This document shows positions 16,828 through 26,061 of a stretch of 64,000 nt of DNA, in pieces. Each line of letters starts with the position of its first letter. The stretch's first letter is position 1. The notes beneath the pieces are model-generated. The model had not been told where the DNA came from. It saw nothing but the letters and a program-made list of their open reading frames with translations, and did no database searches. Origin of the DNA: Planococcus glaciei. Lineage in GTDB: Bacteria; Bacillota; Bacilli; Bacillales_A; Planococcaceae. The stretch lies in NCBI RefSeq assembly GCF_900099655.1, contig NZ_FNDC01000001.1:1-64000 (forward strand). The letters are read 5' to 3'. Position numbers and translations under genes: made by a program.

Positions 16828-18021
16828 CTATTCTTCGAATGGCCACTTCGGCAGCATCCGGTTCAGTTTTTTGTCTTCCCGTTTGCCGAGCACGTATTCG
16901 GCCTGCATAATAGTGTGGATTTCCCGGGTGCCTTCATAAATGACCGGCGCTTTGGAATTCCGGAGAAAGCGGGCAACCGGATATTCATCGGAATAGCCGT
17001 ATGCACCATGAATCTGAACGGCGTCGTCTGCCGCTTTGTTGGCAAAATCGCAGGCTTGCCATTTAGCCATTGATGTTTCACGCGTATTGCGCAGGCCTTT
17101 GTTTTTCATTTCACCGGCACGGTAGACGAGCAGCCGGCTCATTTGGAATCCGGCTTCCATGTTCGCAATCATTTGCTGGACCAGCTGATGTTCGCCGATC
17201 GATTTCCCGAAAGTCGAACGTGAATGGCAATACTTCACGCTTTCCTCCAGGCACGCCATGATTAATCCGCAAGCCCCTGCTGCAACGGTAAATCGCCCGT
17301 TATCAAGCGAGGCCATGGCAATCTTAAACCCTTCCCCTTCTTCGCCGAGCCGGTTTTCCGCCGGAATCCGCACATCGTCGAAAAACAATTCGCCGGTATT
17401 GCCGGAACGTATGCCGTATTTGCCTTTGATTGCTTTGGAAGAAAAGCCTTCCCGCGTCCGTTCGACGATAAAAGCACTGATGCCATTATGTTTTTTCGCT
17501 TTGTCGGTATAGGCAAACACGATAAAATGGTCGGCCACATCGCATAAGGAAATCCACGTCTTCTGTCCGTTCAGTATATAGTCATCGCCGTCCCGCACAG
17601 CCGTTGTGGAGAGGGCCGCTACGTCCGAGCCGGCGCCTGGTTCTGTCAAACCGAAAGCCCCTATTTTTTCTCCCTTAGCCTGCGGTACGAGGAATTGCTC
17701 CTTTTGCTGATCGCTTCCCCACTGCAAAAGCGTCATGGAATTTAGGCCTGTATGGACAGATACCGCTGTGCGGAATGCGGTATCTCCCCTCTCCAATTCT
17801 TCACATACAATGGCTAGCGCATTGTAATCCATTCCGCTGCCGCCGTATTTTTCCGGAATACAGACGCCCATTAGGCCAAGGTCGGCTAGCCGTTTCCAAA
17901 GACCCTGATCAAATCCGCCGGTTGCATCCCACTCGGCGATATGCGGCAGAATTTCATCGTCCACAAATTGGCGGACAGTTTTTCGGAGCAATTGCTGTTC
18001 CTGTGAAAATTCGAAATCCAT
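16828..18021 (-). CDS. Acyl-CoA dehydrogenase
   Basis: 397 residues with a complete acyl-CoA dehydrogenase fold: N-terminal helical domain (about 1-115), beta domain with FGLTEPGAGSD and KTWIS, and C-terminal helical domain with the FAD motif QIHGAYGYSDEYPV and the catalytic base in IYEGTREIH. It is the third gene of an operon with a lysine-degrading aldehyde dehydrogenase and lysine 6-dehydrogenase. A later step such as glutaryl-CoA oxidation is suggested by context, but the sequence alone does not separate glutaryl-CoA from short-chain acyl-CoA substrates. The spacing to the upstream gene is 22 bases. Confidence 0.88.
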   Translation of the reverse strand: MDFEFSQEQQLLRKTVRQFVDDEILPHIAEWDATGGFDQGLWKRLADLGLMGVCIPEKYGGSGMDYNALAIVCEELERGDTAFRTAVSVHTGLNSMTLLQWGSDQQKEQFLVPQAKGEKIGAFGLTEPGAGSDVAALSTTAVRDGDDYILNGQKTWISLCDVADHFIVFAYTDKAKKHNGISAFIVERTREGFSSKAIKGKYGIRSGNTGELFFDDVRIPAENRLGEEGEGFKIAMASLDNGRFTVAAGACGLIMACLEESVKYCHSRSTFGKSIGEHQLVQQMIANMEAGFQMSRLLVYRAGEMKNKGLRNTRETSMAKWQACDFANKAADDAVQIHGAYGYSDEYPVARFLRNSKAPVIYEGTREIHTIMQAEYVLGKREDKKLNRMLPKWPFEE

Positions 18022-18043
18022 TCCTTTTTCCCCCTTTTATCTT

Positions 18044-19210
18044 TCAGCTTTGATAAGCAGAACGGTGAATCGTTTCGTGGATTTCGACCCCGCGTTTTGC
18101 CATTTCTTTCATGTACTCATCACCCTTTACAATGAGCTCCGGCGGAATGGCTCCCCGTTTATCGATGACGCCGCTGCCGATCATTTGCGCCACAACCGAA
18201 ATCGTGTACGCCGTTGCGCGCGCCATGGCCGTCACCCCAGTTTCGGCGTCTTTGACAGTCACCATATTGTATTCGTACGTCAGCTCCTCTTCATCTTCTA
18301 TTCCTGAAACCTGGACACGGAGCACTACGGCATCCTGTTTATCGCCGAGTTCAGTAATTGGAGCCAATACTTCGCGCAGCACATCCCGCGGCTTGACGGA
18401 TACGCCATTGACCATCACCGTTTTTTCCCGGTCGGTGAAACCCAGTTCCACCAGAATCCGAAATTTTTCTGCATGCCCTTTATAGCGCAAGGTTTTATAT
18501 TCCAGGGTTTCAATATGATTGAATGTGTCAATTAATGTCGACGTGCCGCCGGAAGTATGGAACGCTTCCAGCTCTCCGAACCCTTCAAATTCCACCGATT
18601 CAATTTCGGATAAGGAAGCGACTTCTTTCACTTCTCCTCCCCGGATGACATGCGATGGATCTGTATAATGATCAAAAACCCCTTCAAGCGAGAATACATG
18701 ATTGTATTCAAGCGGCGGTTCAGGTTCTACCGGTATGCCGCCGACAAACAGCTTCATTTCCCGTACTTCGTCGAGTTTTGCGGCACCATGCCCTGCTAGA
18801 ATATTGATCATTCCAGGCGCTACTCCAAGATCGGGAATCAGCGTAACGCCTTTTTTCTCTGCTTCTTCGTGCAATGCCAGAACGGCGTCCGTCGCCCCTC
18901 CGATATGGCCGCCCAAATCGACGTAATGGACGCCGCAGGAAAGAGCGGTTTTAGCCGCTTTTTCATTGAATGTGTAAAACAAGGCATTGATTACGACATC
19001 GCCTTTCGAAATGACAGCCGCCAGTTCCAGGTCGTCGTTGGCATCCAGATAAAGCACTTCCAGCTTGTCGCTTTCGACATACTCTTTAAAAAGTTCCGCT
19101 TGCGCAATATTCATATCAGCTAAATATACCTTTTCCACATTGCTGCTTGCGACTAGATCACCTGCCGCTTGCTTGCCCATCAATCCCGCTCCCAATACAA
19201 CCACTTTCAT
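18044..19210 (-). CDS. lysDH: L-lysine 6-dehydrogenase
   Basis: 388 residues of the saccharopine dehydrogenase fold. It begins [13 protein letters not shown], a Rossmann glycine motif, and contains [56 protein letters not shown] and [11 protein letters not shown]. From memory these match Geobacillus lysine 6-dehydrogenase block by block and in length. The enzyme oxidises the epsilon-amino group of lysine with NAD, giving piperideine-6-carboxylate, the substrate of the aldehyde dehydrogenase upstream. The start at 19210 follows AAGGGGAG; an open frame running into the neighbouring gene is not used. Confidence 0.92.
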   Translation of the reverse strand: MKVVVLGAGLMGKQAAGDLVASSNVEKVYLADMNIAQAELFKEYVESDKLEVLYLDANDDLELAAVISKGDVVINALFYTFNEKAAKTALSCGVHYVDLGGHIGGATDAVLALHEEAEKKGVTLIPDLGVAPGMINILAGHGAAKLDEVREMKLFVGGIPVEPEPPLEYNHVFSLEGVFDHYTDPSHVIRGGEVKEVASLSEIESVEFEGFGELEAFHTSGGTSTLIDTFNHIETLEYKTLRYKGHAEKFRILVELGFTDREKTVMVNGVSVKPRDVLREVLAPITELGDKQDAVVLRVQVSGIEDEEELTYEYNMVTVKDAETGVTAMARATAYTISVVAQMIGSGVIDKRGAIPPELIVKGDEYMKEMAKRGVEIHETIHRSAYQS

Positions 19211-19229
19211 TTCTATCTCCCCTTCCTGT

Positions 19230-20711
19230 TCAAATGTCATTATCAATTTGGGCACGCTGCAGTTTCCCGCTGAAATCCACATAAACGCTCTTCCATTCCG
19301 TGAAGACATCCAGTGCGGCCACTCCTGAATCCCGGTGGCCATTGCCTGTCCCTTTCGTCCCTCCGAACGGCAAATGAATTTCTGCGCCAGTCGTACCTGC
19401 ATTAATGTAGACGATGCCGGTATCCAGATCCCGCTGCGCTTTGAATACACGGTTTACATCGGCAGTATAAATCGAACTCGATAAGCCATAAATTACGCTG
19501 TTATTGACTTCGATCGCTTCTTCAAAACTGCCGACTTCAATGATTGAAATGACCGGGCCAAAAATTTCTTCCTGGGCAATCCGCATCTCCGGAGCAACAT
19601 CTGTGAATATGGTAGGCGCGTAATAATGCCCTTTGTCATGCGGAGCTTCTTCAAGGATTTTGCCGCCGGTAAGCAAAGCGGCTCCTTCTTCCTTGCCGAT
19701 GCCAATATAGGAATGGATTTTTTCCAATGCGCCTTTGTTGATGACCGGTCCGACTTTCACCGATTCGTCCAAACCGTCGCCAATTGTCAAAGCCGAAGTT
19801 TTTTCCAGCAATAAGTTCTGCAAGGCCTCTTTCACATCTTTATGGACGATGACCCGGCTGCAGGCTGTGCAGCGCTGTCCGGCAGTGCCGAAAGCACTCC
19901 ACAAAATCCCTTCAACCGCCAGTTCCAGGTTTGCATCTTCCATGACGATGACGGCATTCTTCCCTCCCATTTCAAGTGAGACTTTTTTCAGATTCCGACC
20001 GCCGGCTTCCGCCACTTTCCGTCCGGTTTCCGTAGAACCGGTGAACGAAATGACTTTAACGTCAGGATGTTCGATCATGGCCGTTCCCACTTCGGAGCCC
20101 GAACCGAATACGATGTTCGCAACACCAGGAGGCAATCCGGCCTCTTCGAATATTTTCGCCATTTCATAGGCCATCATCGGCGTCTCGGTCGCGGGTTTCC
20201 AGATGAAGGCATTGCCTGCCACAATCGCGGGAAACGACTTCCATGTCGCAATCGCCACTGGAAAGTTCCAAGGGGTGATCAGCCCAACTACGCCAATGGG
20301 TGAACGCACACTCATCGCAAACTTATCGGCAAGTTCCGACGGCGTCGTTTCACCAAACAAGCGACGGCCTTCCCCCGCCATGTAATAAGCCATATCAATT
20401 CCTTCCTGCACTTCCCCCCGCGCTTCTTCGATCACTTTCCCCATTTCTTTCGTCAATACTTGTGCCAGCTCTTCTTTCTTTTGCTTCATCAAGCGCCCAA
20501 TTTCATATAAATAGTCCGCCCGCTTAGGAGCTGGAACTTTGGCCCATTTTTTCTGTGCTGCTTTCGCTGCCAGAACAGCTTCATCGACTTCTTTCGCTGT
20601 CGATAACGGAACTTGTGCCAATTCTTCGCCGTTCGCCGGATTCAGCACCGCCGTAAATTTTGCATCCGGATTGTCGCGCCACTGGCCATTCACATAATTC
20701 ATCAATTTCAT
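19230..20711 (-). CDS. Aldehyde dehydrogenase, probable piperideine-6-carboxylate/aminoadipate semialdehyde dehydrogenase
   Basis: 493 residues of the NAD(P)-aldehyde dehydrogenase superfamily. [23 protein letters not shown], catalytic Glu in LEMGGKN, catalytic Cys in GQRCTACSR, and EEIFGPV are all present. The C-terminal [19 protein letters not shown] and the position directly before lysine 6-dehydrogenase point to the semialdehyde step of lysine degradation, giving 2-aminoadipate. This is family plus context; a broader substrate range is possible. It is the first gene of the three-gene operon, with AAAGGGGG before the ATG and a MerR-type gene on the other side of its promoter region. Confidence 0.88.
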   Translation of the reverse strand: MKLMNYVNGQWRDNPDAKFTAVLNPANGEELAQVPLSTAKEVDEAVLAAKAAQKKWAKVPAPKRADYLYEIGRLMKQKKEELAQVLTKEMGKVIEEARGEVQEGIDMAYYMAGEGRRLFGETTPSELADKFAMSVRSPIGVVGLITPWNFPVAIATWKSFPAIVAGNAFIWKPATETPMMAYEMAKIFEEAGLPPGVANIVFGSGSEVGTAMIEHPDVKVISFTGSTETGRKVAEAGGRNLKKVSLEMGGKNAVIVMEDANLELAVEGILWSAFGTAGQRCTACSRVIVHKDVKEALQNLLLEKTSALTIGDGLDESVKVGPVINKGALEKIHSYIGIGKEEGAALLTGGKILEEAPHDKGHYYAPTIFTDVAPEMRIAQEEIFGPVISIIEVGSFEEAIEVNNSVIYGLSSSIYTADVNRVFKAQRDLDTGIVYINAGTTGAEIHLPFGGTKGTGNGHRDSGVAALDVFTEWKSVYVDFSGKLQRAQIDNDI

Positions 20712-20912
20712 TCCATTTCCCCCTTTAGCATCATTACTGAAAACGCTTTCATTTTCATTATTTCATACTCTTCAAGAAATCTCCAGGAGTTGTTAGAAAT
20801 ATCTGTCTTTTATCTTTATTCTTCGTGTGAGCGAAAGTACCCTTTTTATTTTTGCTGACAGCCTCTCTAATTGTGAATAAGGTGCTATTTCGTGTTAAAT
20901 CGCTGCTATCTA

Positions 20913-20941
20913 TTGACACTGACGGTGCGTCATAGTCTAAT
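20913..20941 (+). promoter_or_regulatory. Sigma-A promoter with internal palindrome, merR gene
   Basis: TTGACA (20913-20918), a 17-base spacer, and TCTAAT (20936-20941). The spacer contains TGACGgtgCGTCA (20920-20932), a perfect 5-bp inverted repeat, which suits autoregulation by the MerR-type protein encoded 23 bases downstream. No matching palindrome was noticed nearer the lysine operon start. Confidence 0.7.
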
Positions 20942-20963
20942 CAATAATGAAGAGGTGATTTAC

Positions 20964-21866
20964 TTGTATAAAGTACAGGAAGTGGCAAAGATTGCAGGAG
21001 TCAGTGTCCGAACACTCCATCATTACGACAGCGTCGGTTTGCTGAAACCGTCCAACATCGGATCTAACCGATATCGTTACTACAGCGACGAAGACTTGAA
21101 ATTGCTTCAGCATATTTTGTTCTTCAAAGAATTGGGCTTTTCGTTGAAGAAGATCCAGGAAATTGTGGCAGAAGGATTTGATCCGAAGTTCGCTTTGGTT
21201 CAGCATGCTGAACTCTTGGAAAAGAAAAAAGCGCGCATGGAAAAACTGATTCAAAATGCGGAACGGACCAAACGGGAACTTGAAGGTTTGGAAACCCTAT
21301 CCAATAGCGAGCGTTTCGAAGCGTTTTCCGCTAAGAAATCAGATGACACGATTGAAAAGTATAAATCAGCAGAGATGCCGGAAGCTCCAGGTCATTCAAC
21401 AGACGCTGAACATGCAGCGCAAATTGACGATTTGGAAATGGCAGCGGCCGCAACGCCTGTTGAGGAAATTACGGTGGAAGAAATTGTTCTGGATTCACAG
21501 GACTCGCCAGCGGTTGAAGAGCTTCAGGATTATGGAAGCACGCCTTCCGTTGAAGAGCCGCAGGCGGAAAAAGAAGAAGAGGATTTAGAAGAAATCAACC
21601 GTGAAGGCAACCGGATTTATACTGCCGTAGCGTCATTGATGCACCTTTCCCCGGATGCTCCGCAAGTGCAGACTGAAATGAAAGCTTACTACATATTATT
21701 GAACCGCTTTTATGATTGCACGCCTAAAATGTTCCGGGGGCTTGCTGACTTGTATGCAGCGGACAGCCGCTTTGCCAACAACATCGACCAGCATGGCAAA
21801 GGCTTGTCAAAATATTTAAAAGAAGCGATGTACATCCACGCGGAAGGCATGCAGCAGCATGCGTGA
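20964..21866 (+). CDS. MerR family regulator with TipAS domain
   Basis: 300 residues. The N-terminal winged helix (KVQEVAKIAGVSVRTLHHYDSVGLL) and dimerisation coiled coil (about 75-115) are MerR-type. The C-terminal 80 residues match the TipAS drug-binding domain (YDCTPKMFRGLADLYAAD). Between them lies an acidic low-complexity linker (about 130-215), which makes the protein longer than Bacillus Mta. TipAS regulators respond to peptide antibiotics or other hydrophobic ligands. Start: TTG at 20964, six bases after AGAGGTG. It is divergent from the lysine operon, so it may control that operon as well as itself. Confidence 0.85.
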   Translation: MYKVQEVAKIAGVSVRTLHHYDSVGLLKPSNIGSNRYRYYSDEDLKLLQHILFFKELGFSLKKIQEIVAEGFDPKFALVQHAELLEKKKARMEKLIQNAERTKRELEGLETLSNSERFEAFSAKKSDDTIEKYKSAEMPEAPGHSTDAEHAAQIDDLEMAAAATPVEEITVEEIVLDSQDSPAVEELQDYGSTPSVEEPQAEKEEEDLEEINREGNRIYTAVASLMHLSPDAPQVQTEMKAYYILLNRFYDCTPKMFRGLADLYAADSRFANNIDQHGKGLSKYLKEAMYIHAEGMQQHA

Positions 21867-22008
21867 ACTGATTGGCCCTTGCAGCAACTGCGGGAAAGAC
21901 ATTTATTGCCGTGACGGATTTTTAGACGGGGTTTATGTTGAAGGGAAACTGCTGTGCTTTGACTGTACGGCTGAACTGAAAGAACAGGAAGAACAAACGC
22001 AAAAGTAA
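21859..22008 (+). CDS. 49-residue zinc-ribbon-like protein
   Basis: A small frame whose ATG overlaps the end of the MerR gene (ATGCGTGA) and whose stop lies in a terminator loop. The product begins MRELIGPCSNCGKD and later has LLCFDC, giving a CxxC...CxxC pair that could bind one zinc ion, followed by a charged tail. No family name comes to mind. Translational coupling to the regulator suggests a linked role. The four spaced cysteines, tight overlap and terminator support it as real. Its ribosome site would lie inside the MerR coding sequence and is weak. Confidence 0.7.
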   Translation: MRELIGPCSNCGKDIYCRDGFLDGVYVEGKLLCFDCTAELKEQEEQTQK

Positions 22009-22025
22009 ATCTTTTGCGTTTTTTT
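21995..22025 (+). terminator. Intrinsic terminator of merR operon
   Basis: AAACGCAAAAG pairs with CTTTTGCGTTT around TAAAT (containing the stop codon), followed by TTTT. Confidence 0.9.
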
Positions 22026-22129
22026 CTTGCTTAAATTTATCCGCAATAAAATTCTTTTTCCTGGCTGGCTTTCTAAACGGCTCGGAATTGTATAAAATGA
22101 ACTATCAAAAAGAAATGAGTGAATGCAGC

Positions 22130-23722
22130 ATGCCACTACAGCGCAGAATATTTTTATACGGAGCTTTGTTTATCTCTGCTGTCATGGTGCTGGCTGGAAT
22201 CTCTTTTTACTACACGATTTCCGAAGCGATTGAAGAACAAGTCGGACAGCGTGCACTGGACATTGCCGGCACGACAGCAGACCGTGAAGACGTAAAAATC
22301 GCTTTTAAAGAGGCAGATCCCACTTCCTCCCTTCAGCCGATTGCCGAGGAAATCCGGCTACAGACCGGCGCAGAATATGTTGTCATTGGAAATACGGAGG
22401 GCATACGGTATACCCATCCAGTGGAAGAGCGCATCGGAAAAAAGATGGTCGGTGATGACAATGAACGTGCCCTCTCATCCGGATTATCCTATGTTTCAGA
22501 AGCTACCGGTTCCCTTGGGCCGGCGCTCCGGGGGAAAGCGCCTATAGTTGATGAAGACGGCACGATTGTCGGCATTATTTCAGTCGGTTTTCTAAAAAAG
22601 AATATGACTTCCACTTTTCTTGAATACGCCGATTCAATTGTCGGCATTGTGCTGATTGCCATTGTGTTCGGCGCTCTCGGCTCAATGGTTCTGGCCCGAA
22701 ACATCAAAAAAACCTTATTTGGCTTAGAACCGGTTGAAATTGCCAATTTATATACACAACGGAACGCTTTGATTGAATCGGTCCGAGAAGGCATTATTAT
22801 GGTGGACCATAACGGCAAGATTACGATGGTAAATAGCTCCGCTTATGAAGTGCTGTCTTTTCCAAAAGGGAAAAATCTGATCGGCGAGCCGATTGAAAAG
22901 ATTGTTCCGAATACCCAGCTGCTGCAAGTATTGCAGACAGGTGAATCGCAGTTGGACAGGCCTGCAACGATCCGCGGTAAAAAGACAATCATTAATCGCA
23001 TCCCTATTCGCCAAGGCCAGACAATCATTGGGGCGGTCTCTAGTTTCCGGCTTCAATCGGACATTGAAGGGCTTCGAAACGAAGTATCTCAAGTACGCCA
23101 GTATGCAGATGCTTTGCGTGCACAAACCCATGAGCACCAAAATTTGCTGTACACATTGTCCGGCCTGATTCAGCTTAATTCTCTTGAAGAAGCTATGGAG
23201 CTGATTCATGACGAATCTGAAGAACAGCAGTCGCTGGTGCGCTTTGTGACCGAGCGATTGCAGGATCCTTTTTTGGGTGGAATCGTAATCGGCTTATTCA
23301 ACCGCGCGCGTGAACTGAAAGTAAGACTGATTCTGGATGAAGAAAGTTGGTTGAAACAGCTTCCTCCTCATTTTGAGAAAGGTTTATTTGTCTCAATTTT
23401 AGGCAACTTGGTCACCAATGCATTTGAAGCAGTGGAACACCTTCCCGAAGACAGACGAATTGTCCGGCTTCTGTTAACAGACAACGGCAGCGAAATTCTG
23501 ATCGAAGTGGAGGATTCAGGAAAAGGTCTGGATTCCGGAATACTATCTGCCCTTTTCAAAAAACGCATATCTACGAAAAACGGTAAAGACCGAGGCTATG
23601 GATTAGTCAAAGTGCATGAAAACGTGCAGGAACTGCAAGGAGAAATCGCGATGGAAAGCGGTGATCTTGGAGGGGCTTTGTTTATAATTTCGATAAAAAT
23701 CGGAGGGAATAGCATTGATTGA
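22130..23722 (+). CDS. Sensor histidine kinase, CitA/DcuS type
   Basis: 530 residues: membrane helix (about 7-27), extracytoplasmic Cache/PAS sensor (about 30-160, with GPALRGKAPI and GIISVGFL), second helix (about 172-193), cytoplasmic PAS (about 205-310), then a kinase core with phospho-acceptor in RAQTHEHQNLL, N box NLVTNAFEAV and G box DSGKGLDSG. This architecture senses citrate, malate or other carboxylates, which fits the tctCBA transporter downstream. ATGs at 22097, 22115 and 22130 are in frame; the last is chosen for its weak GAGTG site, and a TATAAA at 22091-22096 could be the -10 box. The choice is uncertain. Confidence 0.87.
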   Translation: MPLQRRIFLYGALFISAVMVLAGISFYYTISEAIEEQVGQRALDIAGTTADREDVKIAFKEADPTSSLQPIAEEIRLQTGAEYVVIGNTEGIRYTHPVEERIGKKMVGDDNERALSSGLSYVSEATGSLGPALRGKAPIVDEDGTIVGIISVGFLKKNMTSTFLEYADSIVGIVLIAIVFGALGSMVLARNIKKTLFGLEPVEIANLYTQRNALIESVREGIIMVDHNGKITMVNSSAYEVLSFPKGKNLIGEPIEKIVPNTQLLQVLQTGESQLDRPATIRGKKTIINRIPIRQGQTIIGAVSSFRLQSDIEGLRNEVSQVRQYADALRAQTHEHQNLLYTLSGLIQLNSLEEAMELIHDESEEQQSLVRFVTERLQDPFLGGIVIGLFNRARELKVRLILDEESWLKQLPPHFEKGLFVSILGNLVTNAFEAVEHLPEDRRIVRLLLTDNGSEILIEVEDSGKGLDSGILSALFKKRISTKNGKDRGYGLVKVHENVQELQGEIAMESGDLGGALFIISIKIGGNSID

Positions 23723-24392
23723 AGTACTGATTATTGAAGACGATAAACGCATCGCTGATATTCATAAACGATTTATTAAGAAAATCGATGGCTTTCAAGT
23801 TGTCGGATCTGCCTATAACGGAAGCGAAGCAAAAGATTGGATCCAAGTGCTGCGTCCTCATTTAATCTTGCTGGATGTTTACTTGCCCGATATGAAAGGG
23901 ACTGAGCTGATTCCGTATATTCAGCAGGAAAGCCCAGAATCCGATGTTATTTTCATTACAGCGGCATCAGAAACCAATGTTGTAAAAAAAGCTTTGCGGA
24001 GTGGAGTTTCGGACTATATATTGAAGCCGTTAACATTTGACCGTTTCAAGGACAGCCTGCTGATGTATCAGGAAAAACGGCGTTCGTTAGAAACAGATGG
24101 CAAGCTTGATGAAGAATCAATCCATCTATTATGGAATAAGAGCCGGCCGGTTTTCTCGGAGCCATTGGTGACACCAAAGGGCATTGACCCGAACACCATG
24201 TTCCGAATCAAAGAAAAATTGTCCACTGCTTTAAACGGCATTACCGCTGAAGAAATGGGTTCGGTTTGCGGAATGAGCCGTTCGACGGCCCGGCGCTACC
24301 TGGAGCATTTAGTAGCCGAGCAATCCGCCAAAGCAGAGCTGCTTTACGGAACCATCGGCAGGCCGGAGAGGCGGTACTTCCCCCGCCCGTGA
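23715..24392 (+). CDS. Response regulator, CitB/DctR type
   Basis: 225 residues. The receiver domain has IIEDD, phospho-acceptor in LLDVYLPD, T in FITAASE, and K in YILKPL. The C-terminal HTH (GITAEEMGSVCGMSRSTARRYLEHL) is of the CitT/DctR type. It begins with TTG 7 bases after GGAGGG and overlaps the kinase gene by 8 bases, so the pair is coupled. Its likely target is the tctC promoter region directly downstream, where an inverted repeat lies. Confidence 0.9.
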   Translation: MIEVLIIEDDKRIADIHKRFIKKIDGFQVVGSAYNGSEAKDWIQVLRPHLILLDVYLPDMKGTELIPYIQQESPESDVIFITAASETNVVKKALRSGVSDYILKPLTFDRFKDSLLMYQEKRRSLETDGKLDEESIHLLWNKSRPVFSEPLVTPKGIDPNTMFRIKEKLSTALNGITAEEMGSVCGMSRSTARRYLEHLVAEQSAKAELLYGTIGRPERRYFPRP

Positions 24393-24411
24393 ACATTATG
24401 AACAATATTGA

Positions 24412-24445
24412 GTTTATGGACAGTATCCCCCTTATGCCCATAAAC
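24412..24445. promoter_or_regulatory. Inverted repeat, candidate operator upstream of tctC
   Basis: GTTTATGG (24412-24419) and CCATAAAC (24438-24445) are perfect 8-base inverted arms 18 bases apart, in the only gap between the response-regulator gene and tctC. Binding by the adjacent regulator is inference. Confidence 0.5.
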
Positions 24446-24474
24446 ATTGAATTGAATAAAAGTTCTGATAAATT

Positions 24475-24509
24475 AAAGGCAGCAGATGAAAGCGCTGTCT
24501 TTTTTATTA
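24475..24509 (+). terminator. Terminator-like hairpin before tctC
   Basis: AAAGGCAGC pairs with GCTGTCTTT (one wobble), loop of ten, followed by TTTATTATTTT. It may end the kinase/regulator transcript or act as an attenuator; tctC begins 22 bases later. Confidence 0.6.
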
Positions 24510-24530
24510 TTTTAAAAGGGGATGAAGTAT

Positions 24531-25544
24531 ATGTTGAAAAAGTTGATTTCTGTGTCACTTGCTGGTGTATTGGCTGTTGGCCTTGCTGCCTGTTCTTCAG
24601 AAGAAAGCACTAACGCAAGCGGAGATGCAAATTATCCTGAACGCGGAATGACCATCGTAGCTCCTTCGGGTGCTGGAGGCGGCTGGGACTTGACCGCCCG
24701 TTCCATCGCTAAGACAATGAACGCGACTAAACTGATTGAAGAGCCAATCACAGTGGAAAATAAACCAGGCGGCGGCGGAGCCGTTTACATGGCGGAATAC
24801 GCAACAAAAGAAGTCGACAACGATTACATGATGCTTGTAAAATCCCCGCCGATCCTGATTAATAACAATAAAGCGGAAGGCAACAGCCCATACGGCTATA
24901 AAGATACAACGCCGCTTGCGCAGTTGACCCGCGATTACGGAGCGATCGTCGTTAAGGCGGATTCAAAATTCCAAACCTTGACAGATGTCCTTGATGCCAT
25001 TAAAAAAGATGCTACGGGTGTTACATTGGCCGGTGGTTCTGCTCCTGGATCGATGGACCACTTAGTAGGCATCCTGCCTGCTTTTGAATATGGAATCGAC
25101 CCTAAATCAGTCAAGTACGTTTCTTATGACGGCGGCGGTGAAGCTGTAGCTGCTCTTCTTGGAGGCAACGCGGATGTGATTGCGACCGATGCATCCACTA
25201 TTGCAGAATATGTGAAATCGGGCGATGTCCGGGTGCTTGCCGTGAGTTCACCTGAACGGCTTGAAGGAGAATTAAGCGAAGTGCCAACATTTATGGAAGA
25301 AGGAATCGATGCTGAGTTTACGATCTGGCGCGGGATTTTCGGACCTAAGAACATGACGGATGGGGCGAAAGAATACTGGTCAACCAAATTAGAAGAAATG
25401 TCCAACTCGGACGAGTGGAAAAAAGAGCTGGAGAAAAACGGCTGGCAAAGTGAATACAAAAACAGCGAAGACTTTGAAACATACTTGAAAACTCAAGAAG
25501 AAGTGATTGTTGAATTACTGACAGCCCTCAATATGCAAAAATAA
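24531..25544 (+). CDS. tctC: Tripartite tricarboxylate transporter, substrate-binding lipoprotein TctC
   Basis: 337 residues. A lipoprotein signal peptide with lipobox GLAAC is followed by the Bug/TctC fold (PERGMTIVAPSGAGGGWD, TVENKPGGGGAVY). It captures a carboxylate, probably citrate or a related acid, outside the membrane and hands it to TctAB. The start at 24531 follows AAAGGGG by 9 bases; the ATG at 24522 abuts the ribosome site and is unlikely. It sits behind a CitA/CitB-type two-component system, and a small hairpin separates it from tctB. Confidence 0.92.
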   Translation: MLKKLISVSLAGVLAVGLAACSSEESTNASGDANYPERGMTIVAPSGAGGGWDLTARSIAKTMNATKLIEEPITVENKPGGGGAVYMAEYATKEVDNDYMMLVKSPPILINNNKAEGNSPYGYKDTTPLAQLTRDYGAIVVKADSKFQTLTDVLDAIKKDATGVTLAGGSAPGSMDHLVGILPAFEYGIDPKSVKYVSYDGGGEAVAALLGGNADVIATDASTIAEYVKSGDVRVLAVSSPERLEGELSEVPTFMEEGIDAEFTIWRGIFGPKNMTDGAKEYWSTKLEEMSNSDEWKKELEKNGWQSEYKNSEDFETYLKTQEEVIVELLTALNMQK

Positions 25545-25549
25545 TGTGG

Positions 25550-25572
25550 AAGCGGCTTCGGCCGCTTTCTTA
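25550..25572 (+). terminator. Attenuating hairpin between tctC and tctB
   Basis: AAGCGGC-TTCG-GCCGCTT, a 7-bp stem with a stable UUCG loop followed by a short T-rich tract. It is probably partial, giving more binding-protein mRNA than transporter mRNA. Confidence 0.6.
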
Positions 25573-25593
25573 CTTTAAAAGGAGTGAAAGACA

Positions 25594-26043
25594 ATGAGTA
25601 AAACCTTCGATCGCTTTGCAGGAATCGCTTTTTTACTGATTGGCCTTCTGTTTGTCATTGAGAGCCAGCGGATTTCCAAAAGCTCGTATGGTTCAGCAGT
25701 CGGTCCAGACATCTTCCCTATTGGCCTTGGCGCAGTTTTAATCCTGCTTAGCCTGCGTTTGCTGTATGAAACATTCCGTTATCAGGCGAAAACCGAGAGC
25801 GGCGAACCCGTCCTGTACAAAAAATTCCTGATCATTTTTGTCAGCGCACTTTTATACGCTGCACTGCTTGAGCCTCTTGGCTATGTTATTACAACGTTTG
25901 CGTTTCTTTTGATTGCCTTCCAGACGATGGAACGCGGCAAATGGATCAAATCCATTATAATCGCTGGCGTGTTTTCATTTGGCGTCTATTACTTTTTTGC
26001 CGAATTCCTCGGCGGTTCATTGCCAGGGTTTCCTGTATTTTAA
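25594..26043 (+). CDS. tctB: Tripartite tricarboxylate transporter, small membrane subunit TctB
   Basis: 149 residues with four membrane helices, typical for TctB (DUF1468). The loop with SYGSAVGPDIFPIGLGAVL after the first helix is a family hallmark. It pairs with TctA to form the sodium- or proton-coupled carrier. AAAGGAGTG precedes the start; tctA follows after 18 bases. Confidence 0.9.
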   Translation: MSKTFDRFAGIAFLLIGLLFVIESQRISKSSYGSAVGPDIFPIGLGAVLILLSLRLLYETFRYQAKTESGEPVLYKKFLIIFVSALLYAALLEPLGYVITTFAFLLIAFQTMERGKWIKSIIIAGVFSFGVYYFFAEFLGGSLPGFPVF

Positions 26044-26061
26044 CTAGAGAGGTGGAGTATT

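Noticed and set aside
19211-19450. N-terminal extension of lysine 6-dehydrogenase
   Set aside because: It overlaps the aldehyde dehydrogenase coding sequence, and AAGGGGAG sits directly before the ATG at 19210.
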